From NCBI GenBank assembly GCA_963932465.1, contig CAWVRF010001043.1, positions 124,001-188,000 of the forward strand: a stretch of 64,000 nt of DNA. Reading direction: 5' to 3'. The notes under the pieces were generated by a model. The model was not told the origin of the DNA, did no database searches, and saw only the letters and a program-made list of their open reading frames with translations. A program made the translations under genes and the position numbers. Origin of the DNA: Maratus speciosus. Taxonomy: Eukaryota; Arthropoda; Arachnida; Araneae; Salticidae. Below, piece by piece: positions 1 through 13,136 of the stretch. Each line of letters begins with the position of its first letter. The first letter of the stretch is position 1.

Positions 1-840
1 CAAAGCATTGTTAGAAAATTCATCAGAAAGAGTTACCGCATATAAAACACGCAATATTTATGAATTGAATTCCAGTACAGGGCTGAAAATTAATTTCTTA
101 ATAAATAATAAAGCGAAACCGAATATATTGTTTCAACAATCAGAGCATTGTTAGAAAATTCATCAGAAAGAGTTACCGCATATAAAACACGCAATATTTA
201 TGAATTGAATCCCGGTGCAGGGCTGAAAATTAATTTCTTAATAAATAATAAAGCGAAACTGAATATATTGTTTCAACAATCAAAGCATTGTTAGAAAATT
301 CATCAGAAAGAGTTACCGCATATAAAACACGCAATATTTATGAATTGAATTCCGAAGCAGGGCTGAAAATTAATTTCTTGATAAATAATAAAGCGAAACC
401 GAATATATTGTTTCAACAATCAAAGAATTGTTAGAAAATTCATCAGAAAGAGTTACCGCATATAAAACACGCAATATTTATGAATTGAATTCCGGTGCAG
501 GGCTGAAAATTCATTTCTTAATAAATAATAAAGCGAAACCGAATATATTGTTTCAACAATCAAAGCATTGTTAGAAAATTCATCAGAAAGAGTTACTGCA
601 TATAAAACACGCAATATTTATGAATTGAATTCCGGTGCACCGCTGAAAATTAATTTCTTAATAAATAATAAAGCGAAACCGAATATATTGTTTCAACAAT
701 CAAAGCATTGTTAGAAAATTCATCAGAAAGATTTACCGCATGTAAAACACGCAATATTTATGAATTGAATTCCGGTGCAGGGCTGAAAATTAATTTCTTA
801 ATAAATAATAAAGCGAAACCGAATATATTGTTTCAACAAT

Positions 841-2240
841 CAAAGCATTGTTAGAAAATTCATCAGAAAGAGTTACCGCATATAAAACACGCAATATTTA
901 TGAACTGAATTCCGGTGCAGGGCTCAAAATTAATTTCTTAGTAAATAATAAAGCGAAACCGAATATATTGTTTAAACAATCAAAGCATTGTTAGAAAATT
1001 CATCAGAAAGAGTTACCGCATATAAAACACGCAATATTTATGAATTGAATTTCGGTGCACCGCTGAAAATTAATTTCTTAATAAATAATAAAGCGAAACC
1101 GAATATATTGTTTCAACAATCAAAGTATTGTTAGAAAATTCATCAGAAAGAGTTACCGCATATAAAACACGCAAAATTTATGAATTGAATTCCGGTGCAG
1201 GGCTGAAAATTAATTTCTTAATAAATAATAAAGCGAAACCGAATATATTGTTTCAACCTTCATAGCATTGTTAGAAAATTCATCACAAAGAGTTACCGCA
1301 TATAAAACACGCAATATTTATGAACTGAATTCCGGTGCAGGGCTGAAAATTAATTTCTTAATAAATAATAAAGCGAAACCGAATATATTGTTTCAACAAT
1401 CAAAGCATTGTTAGAAAATTCATCAGAAAGAGTTACCGCATATAAAACACGCAATATTTATGAATTGAATTCCGGTACAGGGCTGAAAATTAATTTCTTA
1501 ATAAATAATAAAGCGAAACCGAATATATTGTTTCAACAATCAGAGCATTGTTAGAAAATTCATCAGAAAGAGTTACCGCATATAAAACACGCAATATTTA
1601 TGAATTGAATTCCGGTGCAGGGCTGAAAATTAATTTCTTGATAAATAATAAAGCGAAACCGAATATATTGTTTCAACAATCAAAGCATTGTTAGAAAATT
1701 CATCAGAAAGAGTTACCCCATATAAAACACGCAATATTTATGAATTGAATTCCGGTGCAGGGCTGAAAATTAATTTCTTAATAAATAATAAAGCGAAACC
1801 GAATATATTGTTTCAACAATCAAAGCATTGTTAGAAAATTCATCAGAAAGAGTTACTGCATATAAAACAAGCAATATTTATGAATTGAATTCCGGTGCAC
1901 CGCTGAAAATTAATTTCTTAATAAATAATAAAGCGAAACCGAATATATTGTTTCAACAATCAAAGCATTGTTAGAAAATTCATCAGAAAGATTTACCGCA
2001 TGTAAAACACGCAATATTTATGAATTGAATTCCGGTGCAGGGCTGAAAATTAATTTCTTAATAAATAATAAAGCGAAACCGAATATATTGTTTCAACAAT
2101 CAAAGCATTGTTAGAAAATTCATCAGAAAGATTTACCGCATGTAAAACACGCAATATTTATGAATTGAATTCCGGTGCAGGGCTGAAAATTAATTTCTTA
2201 ATAAATAATAAAGCGAAACCGAATATATTGTTTCAACAAT
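841..2240 (+). repeat. Core 9-mer plus duplicated K monomer (1,400 bp)
   Basis: Monomers run C (841), D (981), E (1,121), F (1,261), G (1,401), H (1,541), I with ttacccca (1,681), J (1,821), K (1,961), and a second K (2,101). The next C begins at 2,241, so the local period is 10 monomers. The K-K doublet recurs at 43,741/43,881 in domain B, so the single-monomer duplication was itself amplified or arose twice. Confidence 0.85.
967..980. other. Example of the perfect 14-bp palindrome in C/O-type monomers
   Basis: In the consensus, positions 127-140 are attgtttcaacaat, with 6-bp arms and a 2-bp spacer. The C, O and Q types change c134 to a. In C and O this gives ATTGTTTAAACAAT, a fully symmetric sequence containing a PmeI site. 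It recurs wherever gtttaaac appears, for example 2,367, 3,34x and 24,0xx-61,4xx. In F monomers the junction cctt destroys the symmetry instead. Confidence 0.9.
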
Positions 2241-2656
2241 CAAAGCATTGTTAGAAAATTCATCAGAAAGAGTTACCGCATATAAAACACGCAATATTTA
2301 TGAACTGAATTCCGGTGCAGGGCTCAAAATTAATTTCTTAGTAAATAATAAAGCGAAACCGAATATATTGTTTAAACAATCAAAGCATTGTTAGAAAATT
2401 CATCAGAAAGAGTTACCGCATATAAAACACGCAATATTTATGAATTGAATTTCGGTGCACCGCTGAAAATTAATTTCTTAATAAATAATAAAGCGAAACC
2501 GAATATATTGTTTCAACAATCAATGTATTGTTAGAAAATTCATCAGAAAGAGTTACCGCATATAAAACACGCAAAATTTATGAATTGAATTCCGGTGCAG
2601 GGCTGAAAATTAATTTCTTAATAAATAACCGAAACCGAATATATTGTTTCAACAAT

Positions 2657-4192
2657 CAAAGCATTGTTAGAAAATTCATCAGAAAGAGTTACCGCATATA
2701 AAACACGCAATATTTATGAATTGAATTCCGGTGCAGGGCTGAAAATTAATTTCTTAATAAATAATAAAGCGAAAACGAATATGTTGTTTCAACAATCAAA
2801 GCATTGTTAGAAAATTCATCAGAAAGAGTTACCGCATATAAAACACGCAATATTTATGAATTGAATTCCGGTGCACCGCTGAAAATTAATTTCTTAATAA
2901 ATAATAAAGCGAAACCGAATATATTGTTTCAACAATCAAAGCATTGTTAGAAAATTCCTCAGAAAGTGTTACTGCATATAAAACACGCAATATTTATGAA
3001 TTGAATTCCGGTGCACCGCTGAAAATTAATTTCTTAATAAATAATAAAGCGAAACCGAATATATTGTTTCAACAATCAAAGCATTGTTAGAAAATTCATC
3101 AGAAAGATTTACCGCATGTAAAACACGCAATATTTATGAATTGAATTCCGGTGCAGGGCTGAAAATTAATTTCTTAATAAATAATAAAGCGAAACCGAAT
3201 ATATTGTTTCAACAATCAAAGCATTGTTAGAAAATTCATCAGAAAGAGTTACCGCATATAAAACACGCAATATTTATAAACTGAATTCCGGTGCAGGGCT
3301 CAAAATTAATTTCTTAGTAAATAATAAAGCGAAACCGAATATATTGTTTAAACAATCAAAGCATTGTTAGAAAATTCATCAGAAAGAGTTACCGCATATA
3401 AAACACGCAATATTTATGAATTGAATTCCGTTGCAGGGCTGAAAATTAATTTCTTAATAAATAATAAAGCGAAACCGAATATATTGTTTCAACAATCAAA
3501 GCATTGTTAGAAAATTCATCAGAAAGAGTTACCGCATAAAAAACACGCAATATTTATGAATTGAATTTCGGTGCAGGGCTGAAAATTAATTTCTTAATAA
3601 ATAATAAAGCGAAACCGAATATATTGTTTCAACAATCAAAGCATTGTTAGAAAATTCATCAGAAAGATTTCCCGCATATAAAACACGCAATATTTATGAA
3701 TTGAATTCTGGTGCAGGGCTGAAAATTAATTTCTTAATAAATAATAAAGCGAAACAGAATATATTGTTTCAACAATCAAAGCATTGTTAAAAAATTCATC
3801 AGAAAGAGTTACCGCATATAAAACATGCAATATTTATGAATTGAATCCCGGTGCAGGGCTCAAAATTAATTTCTTAGTAAATAATAAAGCGAAACCGAAT
3901 ATATTGTTTAAACAATCAAAGCATTGTTAGAAAATTCATCAGAAAGAGTTACCGCATATAAAACACGCAATATTTATGAATTGAATTTCGGTGCACCGCT
4001 GAAAATTAATTTCTTAATAAATAATAAAGCGAAACCGAATATATTGTTTCAACAATCAATGTATTGTTAGAAAATTCATCAGAAAGAGTTACCGCATATA
4101 AAACACGCAAAATTTATGAATTGAATTCCGGTGCAGGGCTGAAAATTAATTTCTTAATAAATAACCGAAACCGAATATATTGTTTCAACAAT
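2657..4192 (+). repeat. Eleven-monomer HOR unit of 1,536 bp, copy 1
   Basis: The unit begins just after a 136-bp E monomer and ends with another. It contains in order a monomer with aaaacgaatatgttg, one with gcaccg, one with cctcagaaagtg, K, C with taaactg, one with ccgttgc, one with cataaaaaac, one with gatttcccgc, O with ttaaaaaatt, D and a 136-bp E. Length is 11 x 140 minus 4. The next unit starts at 4,193, and the equivalent pair in the large duplication starts at 9,785 and 11,321. Confidence 0.87.
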
Positions 4193-5448
4193 CAAAGCAT
4201 TGTTAGAAAATTCATCAGAAAGAGTTACCGCATATAAAACACGCAATATTTATGAATTGAATTCCGGTGCAGGGCTGAAAATTAATTTCTTAATAAATAA
4301 TAAAGCGAAAACGAATATGTTGTTTCAACAATCAAAGCATTGTTAGAAAATTCATCAGAAAGAGTTACCGCATATAAAACACGCAATATTTATGAATTGA
4401 ATTCCGGTGCACCGCTGAAAATTAATTTCTTAATAAATAATAAAGCGAAACCGAATATATTGTTTCAACAATCAAAGCATTGTTAGAAAATTCCTCAGAA
4501 AGTGTTACTGCATATAAAACACGCAATATTTATGAATTGAATTCCGGTGCACCGCTGAAAATTAATTTCTTAATAAATAATAAAGCGAAACCGAATATAT
4601 TGTTTCAACAATCAAAGCATTGTTAGAAAATTCATCAGAAAGATTTACCGCATGTAAAACACGCAATATTTATGAATTGAATTCCGGTGCAGGGCTGAAA
4701 ATTAATTTCTTAATAAATAATAAAGCGAAACCGAATATATTGTTTCAACAATCAAAGCATTGTTAGAAAATTCATCAGAAAGAGTTACCGCATATAAAAC
4801 ACGCAATATTTATAAACTGAATTCCGGTGCAGGGGTCAAAATTAATTTCTTAGTAAATAATAAAGCGAAACCGAATATATTGTTTAAACAATCAAAGCAT
4901 TGTTAGAAAATTCATCAGAAAGAGTTACCGCATATAAAACACGCAATATTTATGAATTGAATTCCGTTGCAGGGCTGAAAATTAATTTCTTAATAAATAA
5001 TAAAGCGAAACCGAATATATTGTTTCAACAATCAAAGCATTGTTAGAAAATTCATCAGAAAGAGTTACCGCATAAAAAACACGCAATATTTATGAATTGA
5101 ATTTCGGTGCAGGGCTGAAAATTAATTTCTTAATAAATAATAAAGCGAAACCGAATATATTGTTTCAACAATCAAAGCATTGTTAGAAAATTCATCAGAA
5201 AGATTTCCCGCATATAAAACACGCAATATTTATGAATTGAATTCTGGTGCAGGGCTGAAAATTAATTTCTTAATAAATAATAAAGCGAAACAGAATATAT
5301 TGTTTCAACAATCAAAGCATTGTTAAAAAATTCATCAGAAAGAGTTACCGCATATAAAACATGCAATATTTATGAATTGAATCCCGGTGCAGGGCTCAAA
5401 ATTAATTTCTTAGTAAATAATAAAGCGAAACCGAATATATTGTTTCAA
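4193..5448 (+). repeat. Eleven-monomer HOR unit, copy 2 (incomplete)
   Basis: It repeats the first nine monomers of the unit at 2,657. It then diverges: after O comes another gatttcccgc monomer (5,453) and a 136-bp monomer with ttacctcat (5,593), not D and E. One private difference is visible: the C monomer reads aggggtc here and agggctc in copy 1. The aggggtc form was carried into 11,8xx, 13,6xx and 18,8xx. Confidence 0.82.
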
Positions 5449-5592
5449 CAATCAAAGCATTGTTAGAAAATTCATCAGAAAGATTTCCCGCATATAAAAC
5501 ACGCAATATTTATGAATTGAATTCTGGTGCAGGGCTGAAAATTAATTTCTTAATAAATAATAAAGCGAAACAGAATATATTGTTTCAACAAT

Positions 5593-7128
5593 CAAAGCAT
5601 TGTTAGAAAATTCATCAGAAAGAGTTACCTCATATAAAACACGCAATATTTATGAATTGAATTCCGGTGCAGGGCTGAAAATTAATTTCTTAATAAATAA
5701 CCGAAACCGAATATATTGTTTCAACAATCAAAGCATTGTTAGAAAATTCATCAGAAAGAGTTACCGCATATAAAACACGCAATATTTATGAATTGAATTC
5801 CGGTGCAGGGCTGAAAATTAATTTATTAATAAATAATAAAGCGAAACCGAATATATTGTTTCAACAATCAAAGCATTGTTAGAAAATTCATCAGAAAGAG
5901 CTACTGCATATAAAACACACAATATTTATGAATTGAATTCCGGTGCAGGGCTGAAAATTAATTTCTTAATAAATAATAAAGCGAAACCGAATATATTGTT
6001 TCAACAATCAAAGCATTGTTAGAAAATTCATCAGAAAGATTTACCGCATATAAAACACCCAATATTTATGAATTGAATTCTGGTGCAGGGCTGAAAATTA
6101 ATTTCTTAATAAATAATAAAGCGAAACAGAATATATTGTTTCAACAATCAAAGCATTGTTAGAAAATTCATCAGAAAGAGTTACCGCATATAAAACATGC
6201 AATATTTATGAATTGAATCCCGGTGCAGGGCTCAAAATTAATTTCTTAGTAAATGATAAAGCGAAACCGAATATATTGTTTCAACAATTAAAGCATTGTT
6301 AGAAAATTCATCAGAAAGATTTACCGCATATAAAACACGCAATATTTATGAATTGAATTCCGGTGCAGGGCTGAAAATTAATTTCTTAATAAATAATAAA
6401 GCGAAACCGAATATATTGTTTCAACAATCAAAGAATTGGTAGAAAATTCATCTGAAAGAGTTACCGCATATAAAACACGCAATATTTATGAACTGAATTC
6501 CGGTGCAGGGCTCAAAATTAACTTCTTAGTAAATAATAAAGCGAAACCGAATATATTGTTTAAACAATCAAAGCATTGTTAGAAAATTCATCAGAAAGAG
6601 TTACCGCATATAAAACACGCAAAATTTATGAATTGAATTCCGGTGCAGGGCTGAAAATTAATTTCTTAATAAATAATAAAGCGAAACCGAATATATTGTT
6701 TCAACAATCAAAGCATTGTTAGAAAATTCATCAGAAAGAGTTACCGCATATAAAACACGCAATATTTATGAATTGAATTTCGGTGCACCGCTGAAAATTA
6801 ATTTCTTAATAAATAATAAAGCGAAACCGAATATATTGTTTCAACAATCAAAGTATTGTTAGAAAATTCATCAAAAAGAGTTACCGCATATAAAACACGC
6901 AAAATTTATGAATTGAATTCCGGTGCAGGGCTGAAAATTAATTTCTTAATAAATAATAAAGCGAAACCGAATATATTGTTTCAACAATCATAGCATTGTT
7001 AGAAAATTCATCACAAAGAGTTACCGCATATAAAACACGCAATATTTATGAATTGAATCCCGGTGCAGGGCTGAAAATTAATTTCTTAATAAATAATAAA
7101 GCGAAACTGAATATATTGTTTCAACAAT
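5593..7128 (+). repeat. Eleven-monomer block with ttacctcat, agctactg and aaatgataaag markers, copy 1
   Basis: The block starts with a 136-bp monomer carrying ttacctcat. It then has a monomer with atttattaat, one with agctactgcat and acacaat, one with gatttacc and aaacagaat, an O-like one with aaatgataaag, one beginning at a caattaaag junction, and an E-D-E-F run. Two further copies start at 14,957 and 20,129 (offsets 9,364 and 14,536). This copy differs from them at 6,05x (caccc instead of cacgc) and 64xx (aagaattgg and ctgaaag instead of aagcattgt and ctgaatg). Confidence 0.85.
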
Positions 7129-10100
7129 CAAAGCATTGTTAGAAAATTCATCAGAAAGAGTTACCGCATATAAAACACGCAATATTTATGAATTGAATTC
7201 CAGTACAGGGCTGAAAATTAATTTCTTAATAAATAATAAAGCGAAACCGAATATATTGTTTCAACAATCAGAGCATTGTTAGAAAATTCATCAGAAAGAG
7301 TTACCGCATATAAAACACGCAATATTTATGAATTGAATCCCGGTGCAGGGCTGAAAATTAATTTCTTAATAAATAATAAAGCGAAACTGAATATATTGTT
7401 TCAACAATCAAAGCATTGTTAGAAAATTCATCAGAAAGAGTTACCGCATATAAAACACGCAATATTTATGAATTGAATTCCGAAGCAGGGCTGAAAATTA
7501 ATTTCTTGATAAATAATAAAGCGAAACCGAATATATTGTTTCAACAATCAAAGAATTGTTAGAAAATTCATCAGAAAGAGTTACCGCATATAAAACACGC
7601 AATATTTATGAATTGAATTCCGGTGCAGGGCTGAAAATTCATTTCTTAATAAATAATAAAGCGAAACCGAATATATTGTTTCAACAATCAAAGCATTGTT
7701 AGAAAATTCATCAGAAAGAGTTACTGCATATAAAACACGCAATATTTATGAATTGAATTCCGGTGCACCGCTGAAAATTAATTTCTTAATAAATAATAAA
7801 GCGAAACCGAATATATTGTTTCAACAATCAAAGCATTGTTAGAAAATTCATCAGAAAGATTTACCGCATGTAAAACACGCAATATTTATGAATTGAATTC
7901 CGGTGCAGGGCTGAAAATTAATTTCTTAATAAATAATAAAGCGAAACCGAATATATTGTTTCAACAATCAAAGCATTGTTAGAAAATTCATCAGAAAGAG
8001 TTACCGCATATAAAACACGCAATATTTATGAACTGAATTCCGGTGCAGGGCTCAAAATTAATTTCTTAGTAAATAATAAAGCGAAACCGAATATATTGTT
8101 TAAACAATCAAAGCATTGTTAGAAAATTCATCAGAAAGAGTTACCGCATATAAAACACGCAATATTTATGAATTGAATTTCGGTGCACCGCTGAAAATTA
8201 ATTTCTTAATAAATAATAAAGCGAAACCGAATATATTGTTTCAACAATCAAAGTATTGTTAGAAAATTCATCAGAAAGAGTTACCGCATATAAAACACGC
8301 AAAATTTATGAATTGAATTCCGGTGCAGGGCTGAAAATTAATTTCTTAATAAATAATAAAGCGAAACCGAATATATTGTTTCAACCTTCATAGCATTGTT
8401 AGAAAATTCATCACAAAGAGTTACCGCATATAAAACACGCAATATTTATGAACTGAATTCCGGTGCAGGGCTGAAAATTAATTTCTTAATAAATAATAAA
8501 GCGAAACCGAATATATTGTTTCAACAATCAAAGCATTGTTAGAAAATTCATCAGAAAGAGTTACCGCATATAAAACACGCAATATTTATGAATTGAATTC
8601 CGGTACAGGGCTGAAAATTAATTTCTTAATAAATAATAAAGCGAAACCGAATATATTGTTTCAACAATCAGAGCATTGTTAGAAAATTCATCAGAAAGAG
8701 TTACCGCATATAAAACACGCAATATTTATGAATTGAATTCCGGTGCAGGGCTGAAAATTAATTTCTTGATAAATAATAAAGCGAAACCGAATATATTGTT
8801 TCAACAATCAAAGCATTGTTAGAAAATTCATCAGAAAGAGTTACCCCATATAAAACACGCAATATTTATGAATTGAATTCCGGTGCAGGGCTGAAAATTA
8901 ATTTCTTAATAAATAATAAAGCGAAACCGAATATATTGTTTCAACAATCAAAGCATTGTTAGAAAATTCATCAGAAAGAGTTACTGCATATAAAACAAGC
9001 AATATTTATGAATTGAATTCCGGTGCACCGCTGAAAATTAATTTCTTAATAAATAATAAAGCGAAACCGAATATATTGTTTCAACAATCAAAGCATTGTT
9101 AGAAAATTCATCAGAAAGATTTACCGCATGTAAAACACGCAATATTTATGAATTGAATTCCGGTGCAGGGCTGAAAATTAATTTCTTAATAAATAATAAA
9201 GCGAAACCGAATATATTGTTTCAACAATCAAAGCATTGTTAGAAAATTCATCAGAAAGATTTACCGCATGTAAAACACGCAATATTTATGAATTGAATTC
9301 CGGTGCAGGGCTGAAAATTAATTTCTTAATAAATAATAAAGCGAAACCGAATATATTGTTTCAACAATCAAAGCATTGTTAGAAAATTCATCAGAAAGAG
9401 TTACCGCATATAAAACACGCAATATTTATGAACTGAATTCCGGTGCAGGGCTCAAAATTAATTTCTTAGTAAATAATAAAGCGAAACCGAATATATTGTT
9501 TAAACAATCAAAGCATTGTTAGAAAATTCATCAGAAAGAGTTACCGCATATAAAACACGCAATATTTATGAATTGAATTTCGGTGCACCGCTGAAAATTA
9601 ATTTCTTAATAAATAATAAAGCGAAACCGAATATATTGTTTCAACAATCAATGTATTGTTAGAAAATTCATCAGAAAGAGTTACCGCATATAAAACACGC
9701 AAAATTTATGAATTGAATTCCGGTGCAGGGCTGAAAATTAATTTCTTAATAAATAACCGAAACCGAATATATTGTTTCAACAATCAAAGCATTGTTAGAA
9801 AATTCATCAGAAAGAGTTACCGCATATAAAACACGCAATATTTATGAATTGAATTCCGGTGCAGGGCTGAAAATTAATTTCTTAATAAATAATAAAGCGA
9901 AAACGAATATGTTGTTTCAACAATCAAAGCATTGTTAGAAAATTCATCAGAAAGAGTTACCGCATATAAAACACGCAATATTTATGAATTGAATTCCGGT
10001 GCACCGCTGAAAATTAATTTCTTAATAAATAATAAAGCGAAACCGAATATATTGTTTCAACAATCAAAGCATTGTTAGAAAATTCCTCAGAAAGTGTTAC

Positions 10101-12428
10101 TGCATATAAAACACGCAATATTTATGAATTGAATTCCGGTGCACCGCTGAAAATTAATTTCTTAATAAATAATAAAGCGAAACCGAATATATTGTTTCAA
10201 CAATCAAAGCATTGTTAGAAAATTCATCAGAAAGATTTACCGCATGTAAAACACGCAATATTTATGAATTGAATTCCGGTGCAGGGCTGAAAATTAATTT
10301 CTTAATAAATAATAAAGCGAAACCGAATATATTGTTTCAACAATCAAAGCATTGTTAGAAAATTCATCAGAAAGAGTTACCGCATATAAAACACGCAATA
10401 TTTATAAACTGAATTCCGGTGCAGGGCTCAAAATTAATTTCTTAGTAAATAATAAAGCGAAACCGAATATATTGTTTAAACAATCAAAGCATTGTTAGAA
10501 AATTCATCAGAAAGAGTTACCGCATATAAAACACGCAATATTTATGAATTGAATTCCGTTGCAGGGCTGAAAATTAATTTCTTAATAAATAATAAAGCGA
10601 AACCGAATATATTGTTTCAACAATCAAAGCATTGTTAGAAAATTCATCAGAAAGAGTTACCGCATAAAAAACACGCAATATTTATGAATTGAATTTCGGT
10701 GCAGGGCTGAAAATTAATTTCTTAATAAATAATAAAGCGAAACCGAATATATTGTTTCAACAATCAAAGCATTGTTAGAAAATTCATCAGAAAGATTTCC
10801 CGCATATAAAACACGCAATATTTATGAATTGAATTCTGGTGCAGGGCTGAAAATTAATTTCTTAATAAATAATAAAGCGAAACAGAATATATTGTTTCAA
10901 CAATCAAAGCATTGTTAAAAAATTCATCAGAAAGAGTTACCGCATATAAAACATGCAATATTTATGAATTGAATCCCGGTGCAGGGCTCAAAATTAATTT
11001 CTTAGTAAATAATAAAGCGAAACCGAATATATTGTTTAAACAATCAAAGCATTGTTAGAAAATTCATCAGAAAGAGTTACCGCATATAAAACACGCAATA
11101 TTTATGAATTGAATTTCGGTGCACCGCTGAAAATTAATTTCTTAATAAATAATAAAGCGAAACCGAATATATTGTTTCAACAATCAATGTATTGTTAGAA
11201 AATTCATCAGAAAGAGTTACCGCATATAAAACACGCAAAATTTATGAATTGAATTCCGGTGCAGGGCTGAAAATTAATTTCTTAATAAATAACCGAAACC
11301 GAATATATTGTTTCAACAATCAAAGCATTGTTAGAAAATTCATCAGAAAGAGTTACCGCATATAAAACACGCAATATTTATGAATTGAATTCCGGTGCAG
11401 GGCTGAAAATTAATTTCTTAATAAATAATAAAGCGAAAACGAATATGTTGTTTCAACAATCAAAGCATTGTTAGAAAATTCATCAGAAAGAGTTACCGCA
11501 TATAAAACACGCAATATTTATGAATTGAATTCCGGTGCACCGCTGAAAATTAATTTCTTAATAAATAATAAAGCGAAACCGAATATATTGTTTCAACAAT
11601 CAAAGCATTGTTAGAAAATTCCTCAGAAAGTGTTACTGCATATAAAACACGCAATATTTATGAATTGAATTCCGGTGCACCGCTGAAAATTAATTTCTTA
11701 ATAAATAATAAAGCGAAACCGAATATATTGTTTCAACAATCAAAGCATTGTTAGAAAATTCATCAGAAAGAGTTACCGCATATAAAACACGCAATATTTA
11801 TAAACTGAATTCCGGTGCAGGGGTCAAAATTAATTTCTTAGTAAATAATAAAGCGAAACCGAATATATTGTTTAAACAATCAAAGCATTGTTAGAAAATT
11901 CATCAGAAAGAGTTACCGCATATAAAACACGCAATATTTATGAATTGAATTCCGTTGCAGGGCTGAAAATTAATTTCTTAATAAATAATAAAGCGAAACC
12001 GAATATATTGTTTCAACAATCAAAGCATTGTTAGAAAATTCATCAGAAAGAGTTACCGCATAAAAAACACGCAATATTTATGAATTGAATTTCGGTGCAG
12101 GGCTGAAAATTAATTTCTTAATAAATAATAAAGCGAAACCGAATATATTGTTTCAACAATCAAAGCATTGTTAGAAAATTCATCAGAAAGATTTCCCGCA
12201 TATAAAACACGCAATATTTATGAATTGAATTCTGGTGCAGGGCTGAAAATTAATTTCTTAATAAATAATAAAGCGAAACAGAATATATTGTTTCAACAAT
12301 CAAAGCATTGTTAAAAAATTCATCAGAAAGAGTTACCGCATATAAAACATGCAATATTTATGAATTGAATCCCGGTGCAGGGCTCAAAATTAATTTCTTA
12401 GTAAATAATAAAGCGAAACCGAATATAT
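7129..12428 (+). repeat. Large duplication, copy 2 (offset 7,128, then 6,988 bp)
   Basis: This is the partner of bases 1-5,440. It has lost one K monomer after the cctcag monomer that starts at 11,601, so the following C (taaactg, aggggtc) starts at 11,741 instead of the expected 11,881. All other diagnostic variants compared are shared, including the ttacccca monomer and both 136-bp monomers. The single-monomer loss is a simple unequal-exchange product. Confidence 0.86.
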
Positions 12429-13136
12429 TGTTTAAACAATCAAAGCATTGTTAGAAAATTCATCAGAAAGAGTTACCGCATATAAAACACGCAATATTTA
12501 TGAATTGAATTTCGGTGCACCGCTGAAAATTAATTTCTTAATAAATAATAAAGCGAAACCGAATATATTTTTTCAACAATCAAAGTATTGTTAGAAAATT
12601 CATCAGAAAGCGTTTCTGCATATAAAACACGCAATATTTATGAATTGAATTCCGGTGCACCGCTGAAAATTAATTTCTTAATAAATAATAAAGCGAAACC
12701 GAATATATTGTTTCAACAATCAAAGCATTGTTAGAAAATTCATCAGAAAGAGTTACCGCATATAAAACACGCAATATTTATGAATTGAATTCCGGTGCAG
12801 GGCTGAAAATTAATTTCTTAGTAAATAATAAAGCGAAAACGAATATATTGTTTAAACAATCAAAGCATTGTTAGAAAATTCATCAGAAAGAGTTACCGCA
12901 TTTAAAACACGCAATATTTATGAATTGAATTCCGGTGCAGGGCTCAAAATTAATTTCTTAATAAATAATAAAGCGAAACCGAATATATTGTTTCAACAAT
13001 CAAAGCATTGTTAGAAAATTCATCAGAAAGAGTTACCGCATATAAAACACGCAATATTTATGAATTGAATTCCGGTGCAGGGCTGAAAATTAATTTCTTA
13101 ATAAATAACCGAAACCGAATATATTGTTTCAACAAT

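Larger units (their letters stand above)
1..5440 (+). repeat. Large duplication, copy 1 (offset 7,128 bp)
   Basis: Diagnostic monomers at the window start (ccagtacagg, then cccggtgcag with aaactg, then ccgaagcagg, then the aattcatttc monomer) recur in the same order from 7,129. The 4-bp indels at 2,621 and 4,157 recur at 9,749 and 11,285, both exactly 7,128 bp away. Copy 1 keeps a K monomer at 4,613-4,752 that copy 2 lacks, after which the offset is 6,988 bp. The match ends in the O monomer at 5,313-5,452, whose tail reads gtttcaac here but gtttaaac in copy 2. The true left end may lie outside the window. Confidence 0.88.
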
